From a virus, in IMG/VR virus record IMGVR_UViG_3300042344_000496, positions 1 through 57,254 of that record: DNA of 57,254 nucleotides, one strand, 5' to 3'. How positions within the stretch are numbered: position 1 is the stretch's first letter; each line of letters begins with the position of its first letter. Positions 33,345 to 43,077 of the stretch are shown piece after piece. The translations under genes and the position numbers were made by a program. The notes below the pieces were generated by a model. The model was not told the DNA's origin. It saw only the letters and a program-made list of their open reading frames with translations, and did not search any database.

Positions 33345-35900
33345 TCAACTAAAAAGTTCATCTAAATCTACTTTAAACTGACTAGTTGGTTTGTAAATTT
33401 CCCAATTCATAATTTTATAAAATCTTTCAATACATTGATACACATCCTTATCAAACATTTTCTCTAAGTCCATTTCAAATAACTCTTGAAACTCTTTAGG
33501 AAACCTGTTCTTAAATGCAATAGCATCAAGATTATACGTATTTGGAGTGTTCACATAAAAATATTTTATCTTATCTCCACTAAAGATGGTCTCATACTTA
33601 TTATCAATCTTTAATTCTTTAATGATTTTATTATAGAAATAAGCTGCTTTAACATGACATGGCATTCCTTTAACTGTAATATTACCATCACATCTATTAG
33701 AATATTGTTCTAGATTTTTAATTCCACTAGTTAATGAAATCATTTCAACACCCATATCAAGAAACTTATCATATACATCTTTAAATGCGTTATTAGTTAA
33801 TGTTTTAGATTTAGTAATAATCATTGTCTGAATTACTTTTTCAACATATGGTTTAATCTCTTTTGGCATTCTAGTATTAACCAAATCAATTCCAGTATAT
33901 TTCCAGTCATCACATGGTAAACCTTCTTCATCTAGAACATGTAAAGCATAACGCTTTTTACTTAACATGATTCCTTTATCAGAGATTTTATCTCTCTTAA
34001 ATTCAATTCTGGAATCGATAGAATTAAGTTCATCCTTCATAAAGGATGCAATACCAAGATTCAAATAATCATTAATCTTATCAATTTCTGCATATCCTTC
34101 TTTAGTAACTTTGTTTCCATTAAAAACTTTAACAGGAAGTTGTTTTACTGTAATGAAGCAACTATCAGAATCACCATATAAAAAACAATCTTCTACATCA
34201 TTACCAACACGTTTTACAAAATATTCTTGGATAATATCCTTAGATTTTTGAATAACTGATTGTCCTGTTAATGTAATAGAAGCTGCAATATCATCATCAC
34301 CAATTGGTGCTTTTCTGTTACCAAATACACCATAAACACTATTAATAAAAATCTTAATAGCTTGCTGCTTTGTCTTAAGACGATTACATTCAATCTTAAC
34401 TTGTTCAGCATTTTCAACTTCACCAGAATCTAATTGTTTTTTAAGCTTCTTAAAGTTTTTTTGAATTTGAACACGCTTCTTATAGTTTTCATCCACCAAA
34501 TCACACATGATACCTTTCTTATTTTGAGTAAACAAAATATCAGCCTTAGATACTGCAATTTTATTCTCTATCAAAAACTTCTTAAAGTTTTCATGAGTTA
34601 ATTTATAATGCTTTCCATTTACATGTTTAATCGTAACAAAGTTATCATCCTTAGATGTAATTGCACCAAACTTAGTCTCTGGAGACATGTTTAATGAAAT
34701 CATAATATTAGGATAAAGTGAATTAGCATCAAATGTAACAATACCTTCATGATGTCCAGTAACAGGAGGAAATACGAATCCACCGGGATTATTTCTTTGA
34801 GAATCTCTAACAAATGTATTAATGATTTGTTTTTGCTTCCTTGCTTTAATTGCTGCACATCCCATAACAATAGATACAGTTGCTAATGCCATATCCAATG
34901 TTCCACAACCCATGTATGCAATCATTCTAAGCAAATCAATATACATTAATTGCTCTTCAAGTTTTACAATAAGTCTAACGTCATGAATATTGTATTCTAC
35001 GAATGTATTCCAATCATCTCTCATGAATTCAAACAAACTTCTATCACCATAATCCAATTTGTTCTCCTTCAATTCAACACTAGCAATATAATCCAGTTTA
35101 TAGCTCTCACGATTGGTTAAGCAAAACTTTTTATAGATATCCATGTAATCGACAACAGCCAATCCATCAATCTTATAAATAATTTGTTTCTTACCAAACT
35201 TACTCATAATTTCTCTGGTATAAATACTATCGATTGTAGATAATCTATTAGCAGAACCTTCTGGTAAAATATTACAAATCCTATTAATTAAATAAGGAAT
35301 ATCATAACCTTGAATATTCCAACCAGTAACTACATCAAATCTTTCTTTCTCCATGTAGTTAATGAAATCAAATAATAGATCTTCTTCATTAGGAATATGT
35401 TTATAAACTACATCTTTATCTTCAGTATGAAAGGGTTTTAATCCCCAAACATTATAGATCTTGTTATAAGAATCGTAGACTGTAATTACATTGATTGGAG
35501 TCTTAGCATCTTCAGGAGAAGAGAATTCATTTGCATCTACAGCTTCAATATCCAAGTATGCAATCTTTAATGGAAACTTAGAAAACTCTGGATCATCTAC
35601 ATGTTCAGAAAACATGTCCAAAAGGACTTGTTGTTCTGGCCTCAGGTTTTCAAATAATCTTGTTAATTTCTTTTCTTCAACATATTTCATCCTCTCAAAC
35701 AAATCCTTGAAAGATACTTTCTTTAGCTTTGTACCAAAAACACTAACACCATCTTCACCTTTGTTATCTTCTACATAAAGATATGGTCTAAAATCTACAG
35801 AGAAGTCCAATCTCTTACCATCATCATCCCAAGTATAAACGATGACTTCTTTCTTTTTAATATCGTAAACGACATTCCGATAACCATTCATCTTCGCCAT
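33345..35900 (-). CDS. gp43: DNA polymerase, family B, T4 gp43-like
   Basis: 851 residues (T4 gp43 898). Exonuclease motifs: AYLDIEAVDANEF (Exo I), VTGWNIQGYDIPYL (Exo II), YNIHDVRL (Exo III region). Polymerase motifs: VTFDANSLYPNIM (A), KIFINSVYGVFGNRKAP (B), FLYGDSDSCF (C). All catalytic acids are present, so it should be proofreading and active. It replicates the phage genome with gp45, gp41/61 and gp32. Promoter TTGATG-17-TATTCT ends exactly six bases before the ATG. Confidence 0.97.
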   Translation of the reverse strand: MAKMNGYRNVVYDIKKKEVIVYTWDDDGKRLDFSVDFRPYLYVEDNKGEDGVSVFGTKLKKVSFKDLFERMKYVEEKKLTRLFENLRPEQQVLLDMFSEHVDDPEFSKFPLKIAYLDIEAVDANEFSSPEDAKTPINVITVYDSYNKIYNVWGLKPFHTEDKDVVYKHIPNEEDLLFDFINYMEKERFDVVTGWNIQGYDIPYLINRICNILPEGSANRLSTIDSIYTREIMSKFGKKQIIYKIDGLAVVDYMDIYKKFCLTNRESYKLDYIASVELKENKLDYGDRSLFEFMRDDWNTFVEYNIHDVRLIVKLEEQLMYIDLLRMIAYMGCGTLDMALATVSIVMGCAAIKARKQKQIINTFVRDSQRNNPGGFVFPPVTGHHEGIVTFDANSLYPNIMISLNMSPETKFGAITSKDDNFVTIKHVNGKHYKLTHENFKKFLIENKIAVSKADILFTQNKKGIMCDLVDENYKKRVQIQKNFKKLKKQLDSGEVENAEQVKIECNRLKTKQQAIKIFINSVYGVFGNRKAPIGDDDIAASITLTGQSVIQKSKDIIQEYFVKRVGNDVEDCFLYGDSDSCFITVKQLPVKVFNGNKVTKEGYAEIDKINDYLNLGIASFMKDELNSIDSRIEFKRDKISDKGIMLSKKRYALHVLDEEGLPCDDWKYTGIDLVNTRMPKEIKPYVEKVIQTMIITKSKTLTNNAFKDVYDKFLDMGVEMISLTSGIKNLEQYSNRCDGNITVKGMPCHVKAAYFYNKIIKELKIDNKYETIFSGDKIKYFYVNTPNTYNLDAIAFKNRFPKEFQELFEMDLEKMFDKDVYQCIERFYKIMNWEIYKPTSQFKVDLDELFS

Positions 35901-35906
35901 AAAGGA

Positions 35907-35935
35907 AGAATATCACAGCATCCAATCAGCATCAA
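35907..35935 (-). promoter_or_regulatory. Early sigma70 promoter of the polymerase gene, leaderless layout
   Basis: Minus strand TTGATG (35930-35935), 17-base spacer, TATTCT (35907-35912), six bases (TCCTTT), ATG 35900. Confidence 0.75.
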
Positions 35936-35941
35936 GAAAAT

Positions 35942-37048
35942 TTACTGTTGTATGGTTTTTGTGTCGGTAATTATAAAACGATTAATATCTAATCCATTTC
36001 CAACATAATTTGAAACTATCATTTCATAGGAATTACCATCATTACCAATGATTGGTTTAAATGGATTATTAGATACTTTTGATAATACTTTTAAATTATT
36101 ATAATTTGATGTATATTTAGAAACAGAAAATGATACGTATTTTTTAATATAAGATAATTCTTGTATTGTCAAATCAGAAACATAAAACTCAGAAAAATCT
36201 GACACAGATAAATCACAATTCCTTAAACCAATTTCTCCATCATAATGAACAGTAACTGGTTCTGTTAATGTCCAGCCAACATAATTATTGATTAAACTTT
36301 TAACAGGAAATCCAATACAACGATTCAAAACCTTTTGAGAAGTTACTTCATAATTGAGATCTATAGTATTACTAGTTATAATCCCATTATCACTATAAAT
36401 TTTAACATAGTAAGAAGCTAGATCTCCTTGTTGTAAAAAATCTATTTTGAAGTAGTTCTTTTTAGTTGTCGTAAACAATTCCCCATTCTTATACCATTCA
36501 TAGTAAGTTGAATCCGTAATATTTTTAACAACTACATCAAATGTAATTGAATCATTAACTTCGAACTTATCTACATATAATGGATACGTCAAGAAACTTA
36601 CCAGTTTAGGAGCAGTATTTGCTGCAACTTCTTGTGTAGGTGGATTAGAGCTTAAGTATATTGTTTCTGAAATTGCTTCTCCAAATATATTGGAAACTTT
36701 TAAATAATAATTCCCTACATTATTAATATTGAATGAATCTATAATTAATACCTTTTCATTTGAAATAGTATTATATTTGAATATCCATTCATAATTTAAT
36801 TCTGGAAATCCACTAACTAAAGGTGTTATGGTAACATAAGAATTATCCTCTATGTATGAAGGATAGACTTCTAATCCACATATAGTAGGATACGCGGATT
36901 CTATGGAACTAAGTTTGGCAAATAAATAATTTGATAGATCGTCTACAGCAGTTTTAAATATTACTGAACCCCTTTCAACAAAGGTATTGATATCCATAGA
37001 CGAAGTATCTATGGAATCATAATCTTCTATGAGTCTATCATCTGCCAT
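35942..37048 (-). CDS. Virion-associated protein with two Ig-like domains
   Basis: 368 residues. The first 50 residues are acidic and helical (possible attachment segment). Ig-like domains lie at about 55-132 (LNYEWIFKYNT and YYLKVSNIFGEA) and 145-232 (TYYEWYKNGELF and SYYVKIYSDNG). The C-terminal 130 residues form an unrecognised beta-rich domain. TTAAATA five bases before the ATG shows late expression although it sits between early genes. It is probably a surface or fibre accessory; the target is unknown. Confidence 0.75.
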   Translation of the reverse strand: MADDRLIEDYDSIDTSSMDINTFVERGSVIFKTAVDDLSNYLFAKLSSIESAYPTICGLEVYPSYIEDNSYVTITPLVSGFPELNYEWIFKYNTISNEKVLIIDSFNINNVGNYYLKVSNIFGEAISETIYLSSNPPTQEVAANTAPKLVSFLTYPLYVDKFEVNDSITFDVVVKNITDSTYYEWYKNGELFTTTKKNYFKIDFLQQGDLASYYVKIYSDNGIITSNTIDLNYEVTSQKVLNRCIGFPVKSLINNYVGWTLTEPVTVHYDGEIGLRNCDLSVSDFSEFYVSDLTIQELSYIKKYVSFSVSKYTSNYNNLKVLSKVSNNPFKPIIGNDGNSYEMIVSNYVGNGLDINRFIITDTKTIQQ

Positions 37049-37053
37049 GTATC

Positions 37054-37060
37054 TATTTAA
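37054..37060 (-). promoter_or_regulatory. Late promoter box TTAAATA
   Basis: Minus-strand TTAAATA, five-base gap (GATAC) to ATG 37048. It overlaps the last codons of the upstream glycosyltransferase gene. Confidence 0.65.
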
Positions 37061-38274
37061 TACGAATTGTATCTAGTAAGGTTCTTTCTATCCTTAGAGC
37101 CATAAGGTGTCGTAAACAACTCATAGTAACAATCTAGATTTTTATCTAATTCTAAGAATCTATCTTCTGCTACTTTTCTCCTTTTATGATAAGAATTCTT
37201 ATAATGTCCTGCCCTAAATACTTCTTGTTCAATCTTGGCAATCATTTCTTCGCCACTATTAAACTTAATTTCAGCATCCTTATAAGTAATCATATCCTGA
37301 CATGCTACAGGAATTCCAAATGCACAAGCTTCGATGTATTTGATGTCACTCTTAGATTTATTAAAGTTATTATCTTGAAGTGGTGCAACCATCATTTGGA
37401 CATTGAGATCATAGATTTTCTTAGGGAAATCATATAATCTACACCAAGGATGGAATTCGATTTCCTTGTTTTGTACATAAGGATGTAATTGAAGAGGATA
37501 TGCTCCAATGAAAATCCATTGGAATTTATGTCTAGTATCAATTATAGCTTTAATAACATGTTCGAAATCATCCTTTTGATTGACCTTGTTTTCAACATCA
37601 AAATGAGCACCAGAACCCGAATACAAGATCCTAGGCTTTTTCTTATTGTTATCATAATCTCTATTTAATTTATTAGGATCGAAATAATTTCCAATCCAGA
37701 ATCTTGCTGGGAAGTTTGGTATAACTGAAATTTCTTGTTTACCAGTCTTTTCTCTATATAAATCTTTCATGAAATCACATGTAACTGAAACTTCATCACA
37801 CATATTCATGATGTCTATAACATTCTTCCTAATTTCAGGAGAAGTAAATGCTCCTTTAAATTTATTAAAATCTGGAATATCTTCAGCAAATACTACGTCA
37901 TCAACTTCGTAGATAATCTTGAATCCCATCTGGGATTGAATATTCTTTAAAAATTCAACGAACTTTTTCTGATCTGATGTAGCTTGTCTTTGTAATCTAA
38001 CAGCTTTAACATTCCTATACCAATTAGGATCACCTATCATTACGAATGTATCAGTAACTGTCATCCTAGCCTGATAATTTAACATATGGGATGGCCAACC
38101 CATTCTATACAGACCACAACCACTAAAGTCTGCTGTATATTGTACAACTCTTGGTAAATCTAATTCTGGACTCTTTTCAAATGATTTCTTATCTTGTGGT
38201 TGTTCACTAACCCTAGTTACAGGAAGCTTTACATCTTGTTTTTGAAAAGGTATCGGAGGCTTAAAGTGCAGCAT
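37057..38274 (-). CDS. Glycosyltransferase, GT4-like (GT-B fold)
   Basis: 405 residues from ATG 38272-38274, set by TATAAATC five bases upstream; a TTG 11 codons earlier lies upstream of the predicted transcription start. The first Rossmann half includes YTADFSGCGLYRMGWPSHML and IIYEVDDVVFAEDIPDF; the second has RILYSGSGAHFDVEN, FQWIFIGAYPL and the donor-site pattern KYIEACAFGIPVAC (E-x7-like). It could glycosylate virion proteins. The late promoter fits that; acceptor and sugar are unknown. Confidence 0.75.
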   Translation of the reverse strand: MLHFKPPIPFQKQDVKLPVTRVSEQPQDKKSFEKSPELDLPRVVQYTADFSGCGLYRMGWPSHMLNYQARMTVTDTFVMIGDPNWYRNVKAVRLQRQATSDQKKFVEFLKNIQSQMGFKIIYEVDDVVFAEDIPDFNKFKGAFTSPEIRKNVIDIMNMCDEVSVTCDFMKDLYREKTGKQEISVIPNFPARFWIGNYFDPNKLNRDYDNNKKKPRILYSGSGAHFDVENKVNQKDDFEHVIKAIIDTRHKFQWIFIGAYPLQLHPYVQNKEIEFHPWCRLYDFPKKIYDLNVQMMVAPLQDNNFNKSKSDIKYIEACAFGIPVACQDMITYKDAEIKFNSGEEMIAKIEQEVFRAGHYKNSYHKRRKVAEDRFLELDKNLDCYYELFTTPYGSKDRKNLTRYNSY

Positions 38275-38279
38275 ATTAT

Positions 38280-38287
38280 GATTTATA
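38280..38287 (-). promoter_or_regulatory. Late promoter box TATAAATC
   Basis: Minus-strand TATAAATC, five-base gap (ATAAT) to ATG 38274. It decides this start against the upstream TTG. Confidence 0.65.
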
Positions 38288-38308
38288 AATATGCTGCACT
38301 TTTTCAAG

Positions 38309-40120
38309 TTAATTAAATGGATTATAATCTATTTTTCTAGTAATATTATCTTTCTTTTCTAAGAATATAACATCTCCAGTAGCTGCTTCCAAGCTTTCTC
38401 TTCTATGTGAAATAACATACACACATTCATTATACTTCTTAACTCTTTCATTAATGATATCAGTAATCAAATTAATACCTTTATCATCTAAGCAAGAATC
38501 AAACAACTCATCATAAATTGCCACATTATAACAAACATCACCTTGAAGCATTCTCATATCCATGAATGCAAACAAACAAGCAAAATCAATACTCTTCCTC
38601 TCTGCTCCAGAGAAATTAAAGTATGAACACTTTTTATTATTGTCATTAATAATCTCTTCTTCAAAGTGACAATCAAAATAACATAAGCAGTTAGCATTCA
38701 TTTTATTCAAGTAATACTGAATTCTTTCATTCAATACTTCAAGAATTTTATTAACAATATATGTTTTAACACCATCTTCAGAGAAAATGAACTTCATTGT
38801 CTCAAACATATTCATTTTATTTCTATTATCATTCACAACATCTTTAGTGTTATTCAATAACTTCTCTTCAGATAAAATAGTTTCATCCAATTCAGTTTCT
38901 TGAGATTGCATTGATTGGATATCTTCATCAAGTGTTGATAACCATTCATTCAATTGAGTAAGTCTAGCTTCTAGATTGATTTTCTTTTGTTGTCCAAGCT
39001 TTACTGTAGAAACTTTTAAATTACAAGCATCAATACCATTTTTAACTGTATCACGCTTTGAACGCATCTTGTTAATAAATTCCTGAATTTCATTTTTCTT
39101 TTCGTTCAAAGTTACAATCTTAGATTCACATTCTACCTTTTCTTTATCCATTTCAACATGACTATGTTCAGCATTTTCTCTTTTACATAGTGGACAAAAC
39201 TTTGGTTTGCTTTCTACTTGCTTGATTCTTTGTTTAAGATTCTCAATTGCTCCATCTACCTTCCAGTACTTTTCCATCCCATCATCCAAACCATTATTAA
39301 TCTTAACCAAGGCATCATTCAATTTATTAAGATTCAGTTTAATATCATCCATCGAATCAACTTTCAAAGATAAAATATCTGTTTCAATCTTTGTTTTTTC
39401 TTGAATATTAGAATCTTTTCTATCCAAATACTTTTGAAGCTTTTGAACTCTGTTATCGAGGATATTCTTTCTTTGTGATACGAAAGAATTTAAACTCCTC
39501 TCAATACCTTGCATTCTATTAAGTTCGATTTCGTAATCCTTCTTCTTACTATTGAATTCATCTCTAGAGATATTCAGCATTTTACTAAAAACATCCAGAT
39601 TCAAAATGCCTTCAATAAACTTTCTCTTATCAACTTTATTCTTAGCCATGAAAGGAACTGTATTATTAAGTGTCATGATAACACAGTTCTCAAATATACT
39701 TGGAGTAGCATTAATAAGCTTGTGCAAGAACTCTTCAGTATTCTTAATAGAATCAAGTGTAATATCTGTACCATTATGATACAAATACAATTTAGATGGA
39801 TTAGCAGTTCTAATAACTTTATATGAATCTGTTTTGTTTCCTACTTGGACATCAAGTTCTACTTCAATTTTACACAAACCATTAGTAAATGAATTTGTGA
39901 TAAGTTCCTTCTTAAGATCTCCACGGATAGTTGAACCAAAGATTGCATAATACAATGATTCCATCATGGAAGATTTACCTAAACCATTTCTTCTATCATT
40001 GTCATCTCTATTAATACCAGTTACGATATTAAGACCTTTTTTAAATTCCATTGTCACTGGATCATTACCAAATGACAAGAAGTTTTGAATAGTTAATTTT
40101 TTAAAATTTACGCACTTCAT
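38309..40120 (-). CDS. gp46: Recombination endonuclease subunit gp46 (Rad50/SbcC-like)
   Basis: 603 residues. An ABC ATPase split by a coiled coil: the N-terminal ATP site GLGKSSMMESLYYAIFG (about 47-63), long Lys/Glu-rich coiled coils, zinc hook FCPLCKRE in the middle, then the signature region FNFSGAERKSIDFACLFAF and Walker B VAIYDELFDSCLDDKG. With gp47 it resects DNA ends for recombination-dependent replication. The ATG overlaps the end of gp47 by 20 bases, so expression is coupled. Confidence 0.93.
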   Translation of the reverse strand: MKCVNFKKLTIQNFLSFGNDPVTMEFKKGLNIVTGINRDDNDRRNGLGKSSMMESLYYAIFGSTIRGDLKKELITNSFTNGLCKIEVELDVQVGNKTDSYKVIRTANPSKLYLYHNGTDITLDSIKNTEEFLHKLINATPSIFENCVIMTLNNTVPFMAKNKVDKRKFIEGILNLDVFSKMLNISRDEFNSKKKDYEIELNRMQGIERSLNSFVSQRKNILDNRVQKLQKYLDRKDSNIQEKTKIETDILSLKVDSMDDIKLNLNKLNDALVKINNGLDDGMEKYWKVDGAIENLKQRIKQVESKPKFCPLCKRENAEHSHVEMDKEKVECESKIVTLNEKKNEIQEFINKMRSKRDTVKNGIDACNLKVSTVKLGQQKKINLEARLTQLNEWLSTLDEDIQSMQSQETELDETILSEEKLLNNTKDVVNDNRNKMNMFETMKFIFSEDGVKTYIVNKILEVLNERIQYYLNKMNANCLCYFDCHFEEEIINDNNKKCSYFNFSGAERKSIDFACLFAFMDMRMLQGDVCYNVAIYDELFDSCLDDKGINLITDIINERVKKYNECVYVISHRRESLEAATGDVIFLEKKDNITRKIDYNPFN

Positions 40121-41168
40121 CTGTTTTAGCTTTGTTAAAAATTTCTAGAGCACACTTTACAATTTCTTCCTTGTTGTTCATGTCCATCAATTCAATATAT
40201 TCGATGATAGCTTGAGGAATGTCAATACCAGAAAAATCCTTTCTATCCTCTTCTAAACCATATTCAGAAGATAATGTTTCATACTCAACCTTTAAATCAA
40301 TAGGACTAAGTGCTCTAAGTTTACCAAGAATGAATTCCATATCATCTGTAGTAATCTTTCTATCGACTTTAAGTTTAACCAAATTATTGGCAAATAATTC
40401 TACAACATTATTATTAATACTTCCTTCACTAATCAAATGTGATAACTGAACATTATTATGTTTAGGAGATTTTTTATTTTCTACAAAATCAATCTCATCA
40501 GATTCTACATCCCAAATATAAAATCCTTTATCTGAACCAGCATCATTGTAATCAGTTTGAAATGGATTACCAACATAAACAATTCTACCAAGATCATAAA
40601 ACTTTTCATCTCTTAAATGAAAATGTCCAGAGAATACTGATGGACTTTTACTTAATAGTTCCTCTGCCAAGAATCCATCTTCACATAATGCAAATGAATT
40701 CATCTTGAACATAGTAATTTCAAAATGACCAAACGTTACATCTGAAACAGGAATGTCATTCAGCTTAATTCCCCATGGGATAAAATTGATCTTTTTATCA
40801 TGACTATCAACAGTCAAAGGTTTATCTACAACTTTTACATTATTCCATCCCTTGAATGGGGATAAAGAATTTACATCAGAACTATCTTTAAGGAAACAAT
40901 CATGATTCCCCACAATCATTGTGAGATTAAAATCTGAAAACATTTCCAATAGTTTTACACCAAAATGTAAGCTATCAACAGATACTTCATCTCTCGTATG
41001 AAAGTAGTCGCCACAAAAAACAACATCTCTGATATTCCTACTTTTAAGTTCATCTACAAACCACTTTGCCCATTCCATCGAAACATCATGCCAGAATTTC
41101 GAATCGTGATGAACTCCAATATGAATATCAGAGAATATTGCGACTTTATTACTATTAAAATAATTCAC
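40101..41168 (-). CDS. gp47: Recombination endonuclease subunit gp47 (Mre11/SbcD-like), GTG start
   Basis: 355 residues. Calcineurin-like phosphoesterase motifs in order: FSDIHIGVHHD, FCGDYFHTRDEV, VGNHDCF, then TFGHFEITMF and FSGHFHLRDE. It is the nuclease partner of gp46. The start is GTG 41166-41168: the promoter TTGACA-17-TATTAT ends six bases before it, so the predicted transcript begins at this GTG. The -35 box includes the TGA stop of gp55, so the promoter is packed into the gene junction. Confidence 0.93.
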   Translation of the reverse strand: MNYFNSNKVAIFSDIHIGVHHDSKFWHDVSMEWAKWFVDELKSRNIRDVVFCGDYFHTRDEVSVDSLHFGVKLLEMFSDFNLTMIVGNHDCFLKDSSDVNSLSPFKGWNNVKVVDKPLTVDSHDKKINFIPWGIKLNDIPVSDVTFGHFEITMFKMNSFALCEDGFLAEELLSKSPSVFSGHFHLRDEKFYDLGRIVYVGNPFQTDYNDAGSDKGFYIWDVESDEIDFVENKKSPKHNNVQLSHLISEGSINNNVVELFANNLVKLKVDRKITTDDMEFILGKLRALSPIDLKVEYETLSSEYGLEEDRKDFSGIDIPQAIIEYIELMDMNNKEEIVKCALEIFNKAKTDEVRKF

Positions 41169-41174
41169 TCAACC

Positions 41175-41203
41175 ATAATACCATACATGATCACACGTGT
41201 CAA
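41175..41203 (-). promoter_or_regulatory. Early sigma70 promoter of gp47, leaderless GTG layout
   Basis: Minus strand TTGACA (41198-41203), 17-base spacer, TATTAT (41175-41180), six bases (GGTTGA), GTG 41168. Perfect -35; one mismatch in the -10. Confidence 0.9.
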
Positions 41204-41643
41204 TCTTGATCAAAATACGATTCTTCAGTAGAGTCAATAATTGGTTTTACATAAACATGACCTTCACTTACAGATAAAAACTCTTCATACTTTCTTTCTC
41301 TGTAACTTGTAACAGTGTCATGTTGCTTCTTTTCCTTTTTAATTCTATTAATAAATGCATGAAATGCTATCGTTGTAAAATATCCAAAGGGTGAAGATTC
41401 TGATTTGATATCGAATTTTTTCCTTTTAAGTGCTGAGAACATTTTCAATATAGCATCTCCTATCATTTCTTCTTTGTAGGAATACTTATAGAATTTTGAG
41501 TTATATCCCAATCCTTCAGCAATCTTATTGATACATTCTCCCAAATAATTTGTACAATTATTGGTTTTATAGTATGTTTCAATTTCTTGTCTAAACTTTA
41601 AGGGATCTACATAATACTTGTCTTTATCTTTAGCTTGTTTCAT
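41200..41643 (-). CDS. gp55: Late-transcription sigma factor, T4 gp55-like
   Basis: 147 residues (T4 gp55 185). EEMIGDAILKMFSALKRKKFD and SSPFGYFTTIAFHAFINRIK correspond to the region 2-like core that reads the TATAAATA box. This agrees with the many such boxes in the window. T4 gp55 ends in a hydrophobic clamp-binding motif (SLDFLYE); here the end is STEESYFDQD, with only a YF pair, so clamp contact may be weaker or different. The ATG overlaps the UvsW stop (ATGA). Confidence 0.88.
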   Translation of the reverse strand: MKQAKDKDKYYVDPLKFRQEIETYYKTNNCTNYLGECINKIAEGLGYNSKFYKYSYKEEMIGDAILKMFSALKRKKFDIKSESSPFGYFTTIAFHAFINRIKKEKKQHDTVTSYRERKYEEFLSVSEGHVYVKPIIDSTEESYFDQD

Positions 41644-43076
41644 ATTTTTTCTTGTATATCTATTTCTTTGAATTCTATCTGCTCCGAAGTATAAATGGTT
41701 TTACGTTTCATATAATGTTTTGTACCAAATCTAAGTTTGTCAGCAATATCGATAATAATAAGCTTATTCTTGTCCTTATGCTTTCTAAGCCCTCTACCAA
41801 TGCTTTGTACGACTCTAGTAAAGCTTTTACCTAATGCTGCAAATATAATCATGTGAATGTTTTTAATATTCACTCCAGTTGAAAAGATAGAAGACATCGC
41901 AACACATATTACATTGTTCTTCTTTTCCATCATTTGCTTTGCCTTATCCCTATCTTGGGTTGATACGTCACCTTTAATAAAAACAACTTCTCTATCAGGA
42001 AACTTATTACTGAGAATGCTATATAATAAATCTCCGTGTACTAAATGATTTACAAGAATCAAAATATTCTTATTAAAACTCTTACAAGTAGTTTGTATTA
42101 CATAATTTCTGAATGTACTCTTATAAATATAATCCAATTCAATCATGTAATTTTCTTGACCCTTTACTTTATAATCGTATGGAGGATCATTCAAATAATC
42201 TATTTTAAATATCTTAACTTCTGCATTTGTTAATATGTCTCTTTTTCTAAGTTCTGATGATTTCTTTTGAATAAGTACTGGACCAACCTTTCCTAATACA
42301 TTCCATCTATCTGCTACATCTTCTGGTAATGTTCCAGTAAAACCAAACTTTCTATCTGTCTTAATAGATTCTACTACTTTAGATATCTGGGAACCTTTAG
42401 TGATTCTATGAACTTCATCTATTACCAATAAGTCTACATCTTTAATCCAAGAATTTTCTAAAAATCTTCTTTGCAATATCGCAGAATTTGCTATAATTAC
42501 ATTACAAGTAGAGTCCAACTTATTATCCCCAGACCATTTACCAACTTTAAATGTTACACCATATTCAACATAATCACTATAAGTTTGTTCAACTAGACCA
42601 ATATCTGGTACGATTACTAGGCATTTAAAATTTTGTAAATTACTAGAATACAAATAATAGTTTTCTATGAGACATGCACTAACCAAAGTTTTACCAGCAG
42701 CAGTTGCTAATACTGCTAAACCTCTACCATTACTCATACAAGCATGAACAGCATCTTGTTGATAATCTCTAAGTGATAACTTTAATCTATCAATGATTTG
42801 CTTGTTTAAAGCTGGTTTAAGTTTTTCTAAAACGTCTTGTTCTATTTCTAATGATTCTTCAGGATAGCTTATAATATGCTTTTTGATTTCTTCAACTAAA
42901 CCGATATCAAATTGACCCATTGGATTAATTGCATATAATCTTTTAGGAATATATGGAGAACGGCCATATCTTGCTGCTGGATTAAATGATGAAAAATGTT
43001 CTCTTATTAATTCCAGCTTATCTGAAATTAAAAAACATTTGTTATGATTCTCTCTGTCCAATGTGATTTTAATCAT
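41640..43076 (-). CDS. uvsW: Recombination helicase UvsW
   Basis: 478 residues (T4 UvsW 503). An N-terminal DNA-binding region, then a superfamily 2 core: Walker A LATAAGKTLVSA (about 120-131), DEVH box LLVIDEVHRI, motif III FGFTGTLPE, and in the second domain VAMSSIFSTGVNIKN and QSIGRGLRKHKDKN (motif VI). It remodels forks and R-loops and shifts replication from origins to recombination in T4. It starts one base after the uvsY stop. Confidence 0.92.
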   Translation of the reverse strand: MIKITLDRENHNKCFLISDKLELIREHFSSFNPAARYGRSPYIPKRLYAINPMGQFDIGLVEEIKKHIISYPEESLEIEQDVLEKLKPALNKQIIDRLKLSLRDYQQDAVHACMSNGRGLAVLATAAGKTLVSACLIENYYLYSSNLQNFKCLVIVPDIGLVEQTYSDYVEYGVTFKVGKWSGDNKLDSTCNVIIANSAILQRRFLENSWIKDVDLLVIDEVHRITKGSQISKVVESIKTDRKFGFTGTLPEDVADRWNVLGKVGPVLIQKKSSELRKRDILTNAEVKIFKIDYLNDPPYDYKVKGQENYMIELDYIYKSTFRNYVIQTTCKSFNKNILILVNHLVHGDLLYSILSNKFPDREVVFIKGDVSTQDRDKAKQMMEKKNNVICVAMSSIFSTGVNIKNIHMIIFAALGKSFTRVVQSIGRGLRKHKDKNKLIIIDIADKLRFGTKHYMKRKTIYTSEQIEFKEIDIQEKI

Positions 43077-43077
43077 A

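Noticed and set aside
38275-38307. TTG 38307 as start of the GT4-like gene
   Set aside because: It lies upstream of the predicted transcription start set by TATAAATC at 38280-38287, and ATG 38274 has the standard spacing.
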